The notes: generated by a model from the letters alone, not told the origin. 64,000 bases of DNA from Agrypnia vestita (GCA_016648135.1 JADDOH010005102.1:32095-96094), one strand, 5' to 3'. Positions 48,411 to 59,860 are shown, numbered from the stretch's first letter. Numbers and translations are program-made.

Positions 48411-50559
48411 GGGTATGAACGTGTTGATTATGATCAGGTCAGCAAAATTTTGGATCACTTTCTCAGCTTATGTATCCAAGACAATCTCGTTCTACTTGCA
48501 CCTCTGCTTCCTTCTATCTTCCCCTGTTCCCATTTTCTTCGTTTGATAGTTGTTATTAATTCTCTTGACATATTCATGCGTCTTAGTAGCTCTTAATTGG
48601 TAATAGGTCAGCCGAGGAGATCCTTCATTATCTTATTATATATATTACATTACTATCTTTTGAGTTGTGATTAAGGGTTTGAGATCTATGGGATAAGTTC
48701 CTCCCCTGCCTAGCATTCCGTATTTTTTATTTTATTTTTATTTATTTATTTATTTATTTTTATTTATTAGAGACACTAACAGGATAATGGGTACATGACA
48801 CTCAGATAATAAACATTATAGTGAAGACTATGCCCATTATCCCAATTACAAGTGTCTTCGGCACGCTCTAGTAACATGTATTTTTGTAATTAATTTATTT
48901 CACATGTACATTTATGTATATTATATATTTGTGTTTGAGTGTAGTGCGATTAGTATTTAATGATCTATAGGTTCATGTCGTCGTTTAGAAAATGGATGTT
49001 GTGTAAGAGTGAGTTTTTGAACGAAGATAACGTGTCTGCAAGAATATCAGCATCAATGTTAAGGGTCAGCACAATACAAATTATATGTGCGACACAACCT
49101 TGTAATGGGAGAAAAGTAACCGACATTATTAGTGTGCTGACTTATTCTGAAGAACTCCGGGTTTCTTATACGGGGTTTAACATGCAAATTTATATCAGTA
49201 TATTGTAATATTCTGATGGATTAAATATTAAAATTAAGAAGCGCCATGTTATGTGTCGCTTTTTTATCGTTGATGCTTGCGTTTGTTTACACAATATAGT
49301 GTTTCTGTGCACAAATTAAAGATTTGGACTAGCAATTTTTTTGAGCACACAGTGAGAGCACATTCGACTGTTAAATAAGTTTTTATTGATTTTTTTTAAC
49401 GACACTAAATAATAACCCCCCCCCCACTGTGTCGATTTAAAAAATATATGAACCGAATAATGAATAAAGTGGTAAAAATAATTTTGCACTCGGCAATTGA
49501 AGGTCTGTCTGCGGTTTGAGTAATTTTGAATCACCTCGCATCACCGGCTTTTTACCGTGAAATTATTTTTAATACATGATTATTTATATTTCGGTGCCCG
49601 AATTATAACCCAAATCGCAGTTAGTAACGACCAATAGGTAAGTAGTACAGTAGAAAAGCAATGAATAAACTCCGACTTACACCATCTGGAGAGGGCAAAC
49701 TGGGACGCTCAGCGACTGCAAACTCGTAGAAAAATCAAAGACAAACCGAGACAGCGATCAGCACTATTTGAATAGCGTGTGATTCTTTTGACACGGGGGT
49801 ACCGAAGTTTGTACGACCAAGTGGTGCGTGTGAACTAGCCAGAAGTGTTTCATCACCTACGTGCTTTGGCGTCTTAAGAGGTTCCATGCAGACGAGAGGT
49901 GAGTAATTTTTTTACTTCCCACGGGACTGACTTTGGGCCACAATTTTTTTCAATCCAATATCCACTGCAAATATTGTAACGGTCTCTCGGCAATGCTAAC
50001 CGAACCCAACAGAGTTTCTAACAATTTTATAATTTGGTCGCTTTGTTTCAATCGACTGGTTGATTCAATCGATCGATTCAATCGATTGGACTCTTCTGGC
50101 CGATGCATACTGCGCACTTTACGTAAAACTTGTAATGAATATTTTAAAAATCACGACACGTGTAGCATACCAACCCTGCATATAATGTTTTTTTCTACAT
50201 ATGTCACAACAAGGACTTATTTTACCAAGATCGAGAAATTATATTTTTTAATGGTTTTCAAATGATGTGATGTCGTTGGAAAAACTGTTGAGAAATAAGT
50301 AAACACATTGAAAATCACTTCAACATTTTTTTGGTTTTTTAATTTTAAAAAAATTGCCTATTTGTGATTTTTTGTTTATATCTATTACTTTTTATACTCG
50401 AAAATCTAAATTGATTTTTTTAAAGTTACATAGTTTTTTTGACGTATATGTACAATGGAAATTAAATGTCGTGTATAGCAAGCCAGTGCTACATTCTTCC
50501 AGATGAAAAAGATATTATGCAGTCATGATCTAAACATAAATTTGCGAATGAGAGTGACA
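48411..50559 (+). other. Region without gene, 48.4-50.6 kb
   Basis: Includes the (TTTA)n block at 48.73 kb and a C10 run at 49416-49425. The GC-richer part at 49.65-49.92 kb has no match. Short open frames have no domain. Confidence 0.4.
48725..48772 (+). repeat. (TTTA)n tract, probable LINE tail
   Basis: TTTATTTATTTATTTATTTA followed by a block without coding content. Similar starts are at 8.70, 32.31, 43.0, 45.34 and 50.83 kb, fitting 3' ends of - strand LINE copies. Confidence 0.6.
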
Positions 50560-50825
50560 CCATCCTAGCGTTCTCTTTACTTTTATATGGAATGGAATCA
50601 TGAACACTTACTGAAATAATGCTGAAGCATTTTAGATGTGTATCTACAAACGGCTTCTAAAATATCCGGATGCAAAAGGAAAAATAATCCTTAAAACAGT
50701 TACGACGCAAAATTGCGATTTGGAGAGGTCCTGGAAGACGAAGAACATCCTGACTGAAAAAATTAAGGAAATGTTTCATAAATTCCACTATCCGACTATT
50801 TTGAGCTGTTGCTAGCAGGATAATT
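50560..50825 (+). pseudogene. LINE RT C-terminal fragment, heavily decayed
   Basis: The + strand shows FSLLLYGMES-stop-TLTEIML, then IYKRLLKYPD in the next frame, and finally IWRGPGRRRTS and LKKLRKCF, the spaced motifs of the post-RT region (YGxExW...RRxL...GRRRxSWLxxLR). A large internal part is deleted. Confidence 0.55.
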
Positions 50826-51480
50826 TTTATTTTATTTATACAGTAGATACATAACAATGTTTTTTTATGATAAATTAATTGTTATAAAATTTTAGAGACA
50901 TTATACTCCAATAATAGGTATGGGCCAAAGCTCGAGCATATGGGAGGAGTATTTACAAGCCAAATTAAAGTACAAAAGCAGAAACCATTTAGAAGTAGTA
51001 TTTTTTTTTATGCAGAAACCATATGAGACATGTGGACAATATTACAATACATCGTTGTCCAAAATCAAGGATTTGACTTCTTTCTTAAACTGTTCGTATT
51101 TTGGAATGTTCCTTTCTTGAAATTTGTTTTGCGACTACAATGTACTGTACCATTTAACTCCCAAGTATATATTATAATGATGTTGTGCCATGATGGTTCT
51201 TAAAGTTGGTATCTTTATCTGTCCCTTTGTTCTATGTCTATTACTTATACAGTCTAAGGGGTGAGATTTATTTATAAAACAATCTTTGTAAATTTGCCAT
51301 AGGGAGTTTGTTTTGTGTATTTTTATGAGTGATGAATTATTATTAAATTAAATTCTTGAAATATATTATAAAGTCATAAGGTTTTTTGAGAATCGTTTTA
51401 ATAATTATTTTTTGTATTATGATTAATGGCTGTACGGTGGACTTATAAGCCCCTCCCCAATAATGCCATACTGTAAGAGG
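50826..51480 (-). pseudogene. CR1/Jockey-like LINE 3' part, decayed
   Basis: On the - strand, VWHYWGGAYKSTVQPL (around 51470-51420) and CISNRHRTKGQIKIPTLR (around 51255-51200) resemble the YGIxxWGG...L and TRxxxxLxxPxxRT blocks of CR1-like ORF2, with stops between them. The + strand TTTTATTTTATTTATACAG at about 50826 would be its A-rich tail, next to the previous LINE fragment in the opposite orientation. Confidence 0.45.
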
Positions 51481-51884
51481 GACTGCACAAACGCGTCATA
51501 CACCTTTTTAATAGTATTTTTGTTAAATATATTGCATAGATTGACGTGATCTTTTGCCATTTGACATGTTTGTCAATTGTTTATTCTAAATATTTAATAT
51601 TAGACCTATGATTAAGTTTAGTACACTTCGTGTTGCATGTTACATTATTCATACAGTTTTTACAATGAATGATTTTTTTATATTGATCGTTAACGTCCAA
51701 TAATCGGACAAGCTCTAGAAGAATGATTCAACTATAAACACACCGTAAATTCCTCTACAAATCTTCTCAAAATAAATAAATTAAAAAATAAAAATATTGT
51801 CACCGGATCGAGGCTGTAGGAGGCAATCAAAAAATTTATAAAATTATTTTTGAACCACAAGAGGGTGCAGTCAATTCCAGTATT

Positions 51885-52434
51885 ATTAATTTTAATTAAA
51901 CAACTTTATATTAACCACTTAACTAGTAACTCTACGTCTACCCGTTTCGATACCTCTTTACCTCCATCAGAACGGACGCAAACTAACTATACATCACTTA
52001 TTCTAGCAAACAAATCAATTTTTGGACGAGGGCATGGCTACAGTTATGGTGGGGGTAATTGAGTGAATATACGTTACTTGATATAATCCGCCGAAGTGGG
52101 GATTATATCAAGTAACGGGCTATTAAATTAAATTTAAATTTATCGGATTATTAATTATATTGGCTTATGTAATTGAATTATAATTATATTTAATTTAATT
52201 TAATTATTAAATGAATAGCCCGTTACTTGATATATTCCCCATTTCGGCGTCCACTTCTCAATTACCCCCAGCATAACTGTAGCCACGCCCCCGTTCAAAA
52301 ATTGATTTATTTGCTTGAATAAGTAATGGATAGTTATTTTGCGTCCGTCCTGATGAAGGTACAGTGGCATCGAAACCGGCAGACGCAGAATCACTAGTTA
52401 AGAGCTTAATACAAAGTTGTTAAACATCTAAAAT
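51885..52434 (+). mobile_element. Tail-to-tail foldback element with hammerhead-like cores, 12-bp target duplication
   Basis: Arms of about 230 bp (51897-52128 and 52197-52422) are inverted copies at roughly 80-85% by eye. Each carries a hammerhead-like core near its outer end: - strand at 51945-51970, + strand at 52346-52385. AATTCCAGTATT occurs at 51873-51884 and 52435-52446 as a direct repeat. The 70-bp centre is AT-rich. No coding remnant was found. The open frame at 51850-52062 lies in the left arm and resembles nothing known. Confidence 0.7.
52346..52385 (+). ncRNA. Hammerhead-ribozyme-like core
   Basis: CGTC (52346-52349) can pair with GACG (52382-52385) as a 4-bp stem I. Between them lie an intact CTGATGA (52350-52356), a weak stem II, GAAA (52372-52375), and ACCGGC then A, close to ACCGGT-A. 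The left arm (- strand) keeps GAAA and the same stem I register with G-U and Watson-Crick pairs, but its box is CTGATGG. Stem II is imperfect in both copies. Confidence 0.4.
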
Positions 52435-53204
52435 AATTCCAGTATTGTTGATAATTGAAAATGTAATTGTCTTCGGCCAATTTCGCCCGTCGTTTGACCA
52501 CGGGTCTGAAAAAGAATTGTGCAAACGATTGGGTCGGCGATCTTTATCTCGCAACTCGCTGGTGTCTGGCGCTGTGTTGATGTAAGCGCTGCGAGCGGCC
52601 GCTCGGCATGCCAATATGTCCGGCCTGACTCACCGGCCATGGGAATCTTGTCCGTTTCAGCCGCTAAATAATGTCACCGAGGACCGAATGTGACTCTGGA
52701 ATTAAGCGCAGGTACGCGACGGTGACGTCCGCGGCGCAAGGTGATGGCGGGTCAAGTAGGATGCTTGTGGAAGAAAGAAAACTAAGCAGCTTGTGTAGAG
52801 ACAGAAAACTCTACATTATTTTTCACTTTTCTGAATTTTCTAATCAACTTTTGGAAAAAAATATATATTAATGTAAACATGGGCTTAGAAATTGTTACAT
52901 ACAGATAACATAGCGTTCTTTATAGTCCAGCGATCATGACACTGGAGATTTCAACCGAGAGCTACAGGTTCGGTTCCAATAAATTTTGTGATTTAATTTC
53001 TGAATCTATATTTTAATGTTTTGCTTTAGTAATTGGGCCTGGTGGATTTGAAAAAGCCTTAAAAAACATAGGATTATAGTAGGGATGATAATGAAAAATC
53101 GAGGGTTTATAAATTAATTTGTATCGAATGCAGTCATTTTTATATAGGTAAAACGTTAAGAAGTTATACTATTAGAATTATGGAACACTTAAAATATTTA
53201 AATA

Positions 53205-53325
53205 GCAATAACTGTTCAATTGGTTAACGCATCTGCCCCGGATAGGAAGAGATCCGTGGTTCAAATCCCGGCAGCAGCCATAATTTTTTAGTTGATTTGA
53301 TTTTTCATGTCTTTCTAATTGATTA
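53205..53325 (+). mobile_element. tRNA-derived SINE, family B, second copy
   Basis: TTCAATTGGTTAACGC, CTGCCCCGGATAGGAAGAGATC and the B box GTGGTTCAAATCC are followed by GGCAGCAGCCA and the TTAGTTGATTTG...TTTCTAATTGATTA body. Better kept at the tRNA-like 3' end than the 25.6-kb copy. Confidence 0.65.
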
Positions 53326-53539
53326 CTTTTTTTATTTTTATTTTACTACTCTTGTTAATCGAAAACTCGGTTAGTGAAACCTCGGGTAGTCCAGCATAAT
53401 GTCACGAGATGGTAGAAGCAGAAATAATTGCACGTAATCGAGAACCTCACAGCACTCTACACATTTTACACTAAATTGGAAATTACTACTAATGTCTAAC
53501 ACAATCTATTAGCTTCGCGAAATGACTAGAACCCGGGTC

Positions 53540-53830
53540 TCTATAACTGCAGCGGTATGGTGCTGCGTAATCAGAAGTGTTATGTCGAGCAACATCGAAA
53601 CGACCATAGAAGATAGGGAACTGGGATCCCACGCGATAACACAAACAAGTAATAGACTCTTAATCTTGTAAAGCGGTACAGTAGTTAGTTACATGCGAAT
53701 CTGTGTGAAATATTCTAGTGACAATTGGTTTGAATTAAAGAATGGTGCTCCGATTAAATTCTTGTCCAGTGACTGTGTAGTAAATAAAAGTTAAATTGTT
53801 TTTATGGTTTTATTTTCTGGCATAGACACA
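53540..53830 (+). repeat. LTR-end-like block, related to 29.7 and 56.9 kb
   Basis: Contains TCCGATTAAATTCTTGTCCAG followed by TGACTGTGTAG; this motif, with ATTCTAG(T/A)GACAATTGG upstream, recurs at 56.82-56.89 kb and, diverged, at 29.74-29.76 kb. Confidence 0.35.
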
Positions 53831-54589
53831 ATCACGTGACAAAATTTAGAATGATCGTTTTGTGTATCTGTGAAGATGTTTTCGATCCACGTATGTTTTG
53901 GCCTTGCTAAGCTCCTGCGCCCTATTGGTATTGCTGCTCAACATTGACTTCGGTGACTGCATTTGGGTAATTCTTTCCACACGGTATAGTCAATGAAATC
54001 TTCCTATTTCAAATAAACTCTAAGATCTTTATCTCATCATAAAAAACACGCCAAAATTACGCTGGTCCTTGTACTTAAATAATGTGAACTAATTAACATA
54101 ATAACAATGGAAGAGTGGACAATAATATATGCCAAGAAGTAGTGGAAGAATAAGCCAAGATATAGAAATACGACGGAATTTTTATGTTAGCTGCAACAAA
54201 AAAATTGCAAACTCAAACTTAAATGTTAAATTAAATTATTTTTTACATTAACACACAATATGATATGAATATGCTAACCACTTTTGTTAATTCAAGTGAC
54301 TAATAATCTCCAAGTACTGAAAATAACTGAAATTTTGTCAGTTTTTTACAAAATTGTAATTCAAACTTTACTTTGACAATAAATAAAATTATTGCGAAAT
54401 TGTGGTATGTTTGTTTTAGCATGCAAACAGAGCCATCTGGTTGCATTAGTTTCGTTAACGTCGTTTCGGCCACGAGTTAAGGCTGTGAAAAAAGCGTCAT
54501 CTAGCTCAGTGTAGTGTCTTGCTAGCGTTACATATTATGTATTTTGATATTTTGTGCTGTTCGTACCCGGCGTTACACGGGTTAAGGAT

Positions 54590-55090
54590 TAAGTTGAAAA
54601 TAAATTTGTGGGGGGACACAAAGGTTTGATTCGAACGGTATAGATTTGCATCGAAAATATATCAGGAGGAGTGGAAGGCGTAAAATAAAAGGGTAGAAAT
54701 GTAGCCTATGTTACCTGCCGAGTCCTAAAGAATAAATTTCCAAATTTTGAGTCCGATCGGTCAAACTGAACAGATTTGTATCGAAAATATATCAGGGGGG
54801 AGGGAGTGGAAGGAGGGGGGGGGGCGGGGAAGGGTTAAAAGAATAGGGGGGAAATGTCGCATATGTTAACCGCCGAGTCTTTAACAATTTTTTTTAATTT
54901 TGAGTACGATCGTTCAAACGGTACAGATTTGCATCGAAAATATATCAGGGGAGGGGAAGGGTTAAAAAAATAGGGAGGAAGTGTGGCCTATGTAACCCGC
55001 CGGGTCCTCAAGCGTAAGTATGCAAAATTTGAATCGAATCGGATAAACAGTATAGATTTGTATAGAGAACAGACAGACAGACGGATAGCA
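54590..55090 (+). repeat. Tandem repeat array, family R3, opposite orientation
   Basis: About four units of 125-150 bp: AACGGTATAGATTTGCATCG, AAAATATATCAGGGG, a purine-rich G tract, CCTATGTTACCTGCCGAGTC. The last unit ends in GAGAACAGACAGACAGACGG. Inverse of the array at 34.05-34.42 kb. Confidence 0.6.
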
Positions 55091-55603
55091 GACATTGAGT
55101 TTTATAGGTATAGATTGGTGAAACTTTGTTCTTTTTCTGTTATGCAGAGAACTGATAAAAATTCATTCAACGATGTTGATATATCGCACAGGTCCTTTCA
55201 GGTGTGATGATTGCGGAAGTTTTGAGAAATTTAATGCAGTACCCGGTAATAACGGAAGAATAAAACCGAGGTGGGAGGTTACGTACTTACAAGTTTTGCA
55301 ATTCGACCTTTGATTCAACAGTCACTGCTTACGGCCTACAGAATTTAAAGCTTGAAGGAAATATTGAGCCTCGCAATTCTCGGTTTGAAAAAGGCATTGG
55401 CCTATGAGTCATCCGAATACTTTAAACACCCCCATCAGCAGAAATATCATTTAGAGAATATTCGCGAATTTGTAAACATGATTTTAATTTAAGTATTGAC
55501 TAATAACGCCAACTGTAGGTACCTATCTACTCTTTTATGCCAACTGTATTCTCCATTTCTTCTTCTTCTATTACTAATCTACGTCTATTGCTGGACATAG
55601 CTT

Positions 55604-56093
55604 ATTGTTACTATATAACCACTTACTGAGATTTTGGTTCACCGCTTTCGAGACGTACCCGTCTCTTCGTTAGAACAACCACTACACCAGTATATAAATA
55701 CCACACACACCGTAACCATAGTATTATTCACACACTAATAACTTCCCAAAATATTCTATACATGAGTGTTAATCTAACCGAAGGCTAACACGCACTAAGG
55801 TTGACCTGACCACAAAGTTAATGCTTTAAATATTAAAAATCTCCCTCTCCCTCGTAGATTCCTGATCGTTCTGTAGGCAAGTTAGTGCATGCAAGTCTTG
55901 TCAAGATTAACATGCATGTGATGAATATTGGTGAAAGGTTAACGGTACTATAGTTGTGGTATGTGTTGTGAACATAGTAGTGTAGTGTTGGTCCTGGCGA
56001 AGAGACGGGTACGTCTCGAAACCGGTAGACCTAAAATCTAGTAGTAGTTTATACTATTTTAACTAGCACTCTGTTATTAAAAATATTGATAAT
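55604..56093 (+). mobile_element. Foldback element with hammerhead-like cores
   Basis: Arms of about 190 bp (about 55615-55810 and 55860-56050) are diverged inverted repeats. Both carry a TTTCGAGACGTACCCGTCTC-type hairpin block in opposite orientation. A short direct repeat ATAGCTT (55597-55603 and 56094-56100) may be the target duplication, inside a sequence (GCTGGACATAGCTT) that looks like an older LINE tail. No coding remnant between the arms. Confidence 0.6.
55990..56031 (+). ncRNA. Hammerhead-ribozyme-like core with 4-bp stem I
   Basis: GGTC (55990-55993) pairs with GACC (56028-56031). Between them are CTGGCGA (55994-56000; A6 of the consensus replaced by G), one extra A, a perfect 6-bp stem II GAGACG/CGTCTC (56002-56017), GAAA (56018-56021), the palindrome ACCGGT and an A, giving a GUA cleavage triplet. 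All three helices form. The box mutation at a catalytically important base argues against activity. Confidence 0.4.
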
Positions 56094-56599
56094 ATAGCTT
56101 GTTAGCTTCCATGATCCCCGTTTCTGTGCAATTCTTCTCCATCAAATAATGTCATCAGTCCTGAGCATTTTTGATGGTCTCTAATACTTTTTTCCATCCA
56201 TGGACCCTACTGTAGGATTTCACCATTCCAGAGTTTCACTGTGTCCGTCATAGTCCCCTTTTAGTTTCGAGACAGTTCATACACCGACGAACTTTTCTTT
56301 TCACCCAGTCATTGGTTTTTCTGTCTGTCGAGAAGATTTGCAGCATTGTTCTATGTTCTAATTAATACAAATTTCATTCAATTGTTAGCATAATATATTT
56401 TTTTAGCTTCATGTTAAAAGTTGTTATATTTTTTCATCCCTAATATCCCCCGGTAGTTTACAATACAACATAATTTCACTGTGCATAGATCAACATATGA
56501 TCATATGAGCACATTACCACACGAAAAAATTCTAGAATTTAGAAAGAACTCAAATACGCGAAACTACGTCTGAATCTTCTAGAACACTGGGTCTTCATA

Positions 56600-56950
56600 T
56601 ACACGCGAAGACATTTTGCCGGATACAGAGTTATTTTGACAGCGATGCAAGACCATAGAAGTGAAACTAGCGACAGCGGCGGCTAGTGCGAATTACAATC
56701 GGCCAGCGAAATAAATTAACAAAGTATTCACGTGGCATTCGATAGTGAATAAATGCCATAAGAGACGGTAGAATATTCTGGAAAACTGAGTAAAGTGTAC
56801 CAGATGAGTGGAAGTCTCTCGATAGTGACAATTAGTGCAAATTTCATAATAATGATTACAATTAAATTCATGTCCAGTGACTTTTCGCGACCTTCTAATT
56901 GATCAGTGGTTATTGATGTATGTGATCCCAAATAATTTACTGAAACAGCA
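56600..56950 (+). repeat. LTR-end-like block
   Basis: GC-richer block (GACAGCGGCGGCTAGTGCG) ending with CAATTAAATTCATGTCCAG and TGACTTTTCGCG, as at 53.75 kb. Confidence 0.35.
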
Positions 56951-57225
56951 CCAAAACGAGTATAATTTTTTCAACCTGGATTGGATTCCCTGATTATTAG
57001 ATATTCCAATGATTTGCACAAATTAAATTACTTAATTTAAGAGCATGAATTGGAAAAAATATTCTCTCTGCCTACACCTTATATAAATGTAATGAATTAG
57101 TTAATGAATTAAACAACTAATATATTTCGTACACCTGGAGTAAACTACTTGTGCCACTGTTGATTGAAGGTACTCATATTTGCATAGAGCAATCTGTTGT
57201 GCTGCAAGACGCAAGAGAAATGCTG

Positions 57226-57305
57226 GGAAGTGATGACCCCGTTGGCGTGGTGCGTTGAATGCTTCTGCGATATTTCGAGGACGCAGATTCGATATCCTGA
57301 GACAG
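57226..57305 (+). repeat. Possible tRNA-like SINE head
   Basis: CCCCGTTGGCGTGGTGCGTTG resembles a D-arm/A-box region and GCAGATTCGATATCC a weak B box 50 bp later. No second copy was found in the window. Confidence 0.3.
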
Positions 57306-57400
57306 TAATTTCATAAGATATTTACCCTGTTTTACTGTTTTAGCCAGGTGTTTAGATTATGGATACGCATCCGTGAATCTATCATATACAATGATGTATA

Positions 57401-57887
57401 TACAGGGTTATTTGGTAAACGTTAATAACCTCGCAGGACTATATTGCTGCCTTGACTATATCAATAGTGAAGGAGATATGCGACATCAAAGTTTGCATTT
57501 TTTCTTCGATATTTCCGACTTATTTTTTGTAAAACGTTGGACTATCATTGCAGTAACTTATATCGAGTATGAAAAATTCATTCTCTTTAATACAAGTCAA
57601 ATAAAAAAATAAAAACCTTCGAATTTTTTAAGAGTTTCAATCATTTTATTTAACTTGTATTGAAACAAATGAATTTTTCGTAATTGATATTAGTTACTGT
57701 AATGATAGTCCAACGTTTTACAAAAAATAAGTCAGAAATATTGAAAAAATGCAAACTTAGATGTCACATATCTTCATAACTATTGATATTAGGTCATGAT
57801 AGCTTGAACATTTTCGACTCATAATCAAGGCAGGAGTATAGTCCTGCGAGGTTATTAGTATTTTACAAATAACCCTGTTTACAATTG
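57401..57887 (+). repeat. Large foldback (DNA-transposon-like) with ACAGGGTTATTT ends
   Basis: Arms at about 57401-57605 and 57640-57887 are inverted copies. The outermost bases are ACAGGGTTATTTG and its complement, and both sides carry CCTCGCAGGACTATA and CCTTGATTATGAG-type stretches. Parts of the right arm recur at 38816-39000 and weakly at 29850-30000, where the block ends near CACCCTGTATAC. The 79-codon open frame at 57373-57612 is made of the left arm and is not a gene. No hammerhead-like core was seen. Confidence 0.6.
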
Positions 57888-59449
57888 CTAATAAAATAAT
57901 AATAATAACATATAATTAATAAAGCGCTATTTTCATTTTCATCTCAAAATCCCTATTGTAGGTAATATTTAAATTTAATTTACTTTAAAAAAATTTTTAA
58001 TACGCATTAGTGCTCAAGTTTGAATGTGGGTACAGAAATAAAATAAAATTGACTTATTTAATTTAATTTTAGTACTATATTAATTTATAATTTATAATTT
58101 TTAACGAAAACAAATATAATTAATACTCTTATACATTAAATATTTTTACGTACTTGAAATGTGAAATGAAAAGCTTTGCAGGAACTTCAAATAACAAATC
58201 AAAAAGCACCCCTATTCCAACATGTTATTTTAACCCCTGATAAATTAATTAGTGCAATTTAAAAACAAACAAAAATATTTTATTTTATTATATTTATTAT
58301 TATGTTTCTACTTCATTTTTTGTTATTTTATATATTAACTGCCTGTTTTATAAATGGCCATTAAACGAACTTTAGCCAATCTCTATTCATCTCCCTACAC
58401 CACTACCATATATATTGCTTTAAAAAATTCTAATCAAAAATGGATATCTCATTAGTGACATCTGTGGTTAATTAAGGGGGAAAAGAAAAAGCTTTGGATG
58501 CCGGTCGCGCTAAGGATAATTAGAACATATATATGAAATGGGTTGCAAAATTCAAATATACATATATACAATTTCCACAAATTTGATAGATGTAGTATTT
58601 TCTACCATGGGTGGAAATGTCAACGTTACCTTTTGTAATGTAATCACTTAAGCCAGCCGCACGATAGGTCGTAAGACCTATGAACACCCAAAAACTTCTA
58701 TACCTACTTTTCGATAAAAAATATAATTTAGTCTCTACGACACATCTATAACATATCTTTAAAAAATACTCAAAGACGTTATTTACTAGCAGCTGCAATA
58801 TTTCCAAAAAACGATACCTACTCGCTATTTTAGTTTTTTTTTTACAATTATTAAATTTTTTTATAATTATTATCATGCACAAAAATTAATGTATATATTA
58901 TATTTATAAAATATGTACCTCTATTCTTACGTCACGAGCTTATTAATCTTTTCATCGAACCTTCTAAATTAATCCAGTAACAATTCAGGTGAAAGTTCAT
59001 CGCTTGTTTTTCCAAAAATTGCATCTTTCAGCGGATCAAAATCACCACGCTTATTATTTGCCAATTAATCAAATAATTCTCGACAAGAGCGGTCCATCCC
59101 ACCCGGTATATCTAACAAACTAAATCAAATGTTTATATAAGAATTATAGTCTTTCTGACTACACGACCATCAATCAGCGACGTCGCCAGATGCAGTGAGT
59201 AGAGACAACCAAAGCCGTTTCATTTCCCATTCAAAGTATTGTTATATAACCATTAATCAACGTCTGAATTGTGAATAAATAATGAGCCATCACGCGTCAC
59301 TCTCCTAATTACCGTCAGGGGGTCCCAACCGTGAATTGGTAGCTCTGGAAGACGCGAACGTGAACATCGAAGGGATGCCCAATTGGGGCCTGCAATTAAA
59401 AAAAAAAAAATGCAAATATTTACACAATTCCTTTCCACCTTAAAGATAG
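57888..59449 (+). other. AT-rich region without recognised feature, 57.9-59.4 kb
   Basis: The - strand open frame 58520-58882 (120 codons) is Tyr/Ile/Lys-rich, as random AT-rich DNA would give, and has no domain. Confidence 0.4.
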
Positions 59450-59544
59450 ACTTCTTCTTCAAATGTAGCAAATTTATTTTGTGGTAACATAATTATAATT
59501 AATATAAATTAACTTTGTTTAAACCACTTATTTATTGAAAAAAA

Positions 59545-59585
59545 TCAACATGTTTCGAAGCCAATGGCTTCTTCATCAGGAAAAC
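59545..59585 (-). ncRNA. Hammerhead-ribozyme-like core
   Basis: On the - strand: CTGATGA (59579-59573), one extra A, a perfect 6-bp stem II GAAGCC/GGCTTC with ATT loop, GAAA (59556-59553), the palindrome ACATGT and a U, giving a GUU triplet. Stem I is limited to two pairs (TC/GA). The extra A at the base of stem II departs from the textbook core. Confidence 0.4.
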
Positions 59586-59664
59586 AAAAATAATATTTAA
59601 AAATCGAGTATAGATCAAAATATTAAAAAGTTATATATGGAAAATGATAATATAAAGTACCTAA

Positions 59665-59860
59665 TTAACATGAAAATAAATTTAAAAGATAACTATTTGC
59701 AAAAAGGACCTGATTATTTATAATATTCAATTTACTATTTACACTCTTTCTTATTTCCAAAATTTCTAATTTATCAAATTGTGATTCTGTATAATTTGTA
59801 TGTAAAATTTGTAAACCCTTATTAATATCAAAAGAATGACCCGTAGCCAAAAGATAGCAA
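59665..59860 (-). pseudogene. Penelope-like endonuclease C-terminal fragment
   Basis: About 62 codons are open on the - strand, ending at a stop at 59665. The stretch has ATGHSFDINKGLQILH, then a Leu/Glu-rich LEILEI segment, then INNQVLF. It resembles, from memory of the family, the region after the GIY-YIG endonuclease in Penelope-like proteins: a conserved His in GHSF, a following LxxLH, an E-x-x-EI helix and a closing LN(D/E)Q-L-F motif. A stop lies directly upstream (about 59868), at the junction with the inverted arm, so only the end of the gene was copied. No reverse transcriptase or GIY-YIG catalytic motif is present. The match is by motif spacing, not by a search. Confidence 0.5.

Larger units (their letters stand above)
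52435..54589 (+). other. Region 52.4-54.6 kb
   Basis: A GC-rich patch at 52.46-52.78 kb contains overlapping open frames on both strands without domains. A weak tRNA-like stretch at 52.93-52.98 kb (GGTTCGGTTCC) may be another SINE head. Then SINE B and the LTR-like block. Confidence 0.4.

Noticed and set aside
52918..52985. tRNA-like stretch with GGTTCGGTTCC
   Set aside because: Only the B box is convincing and no second copy was seen.
54440..54500. Another hammerhead-like core (GGCCGAAACGACGTTAACG on the - strand)
   Set aside because: GAAA and a palindrome-like stretch are present but there is no CTGANGA-like box or inverted partner.
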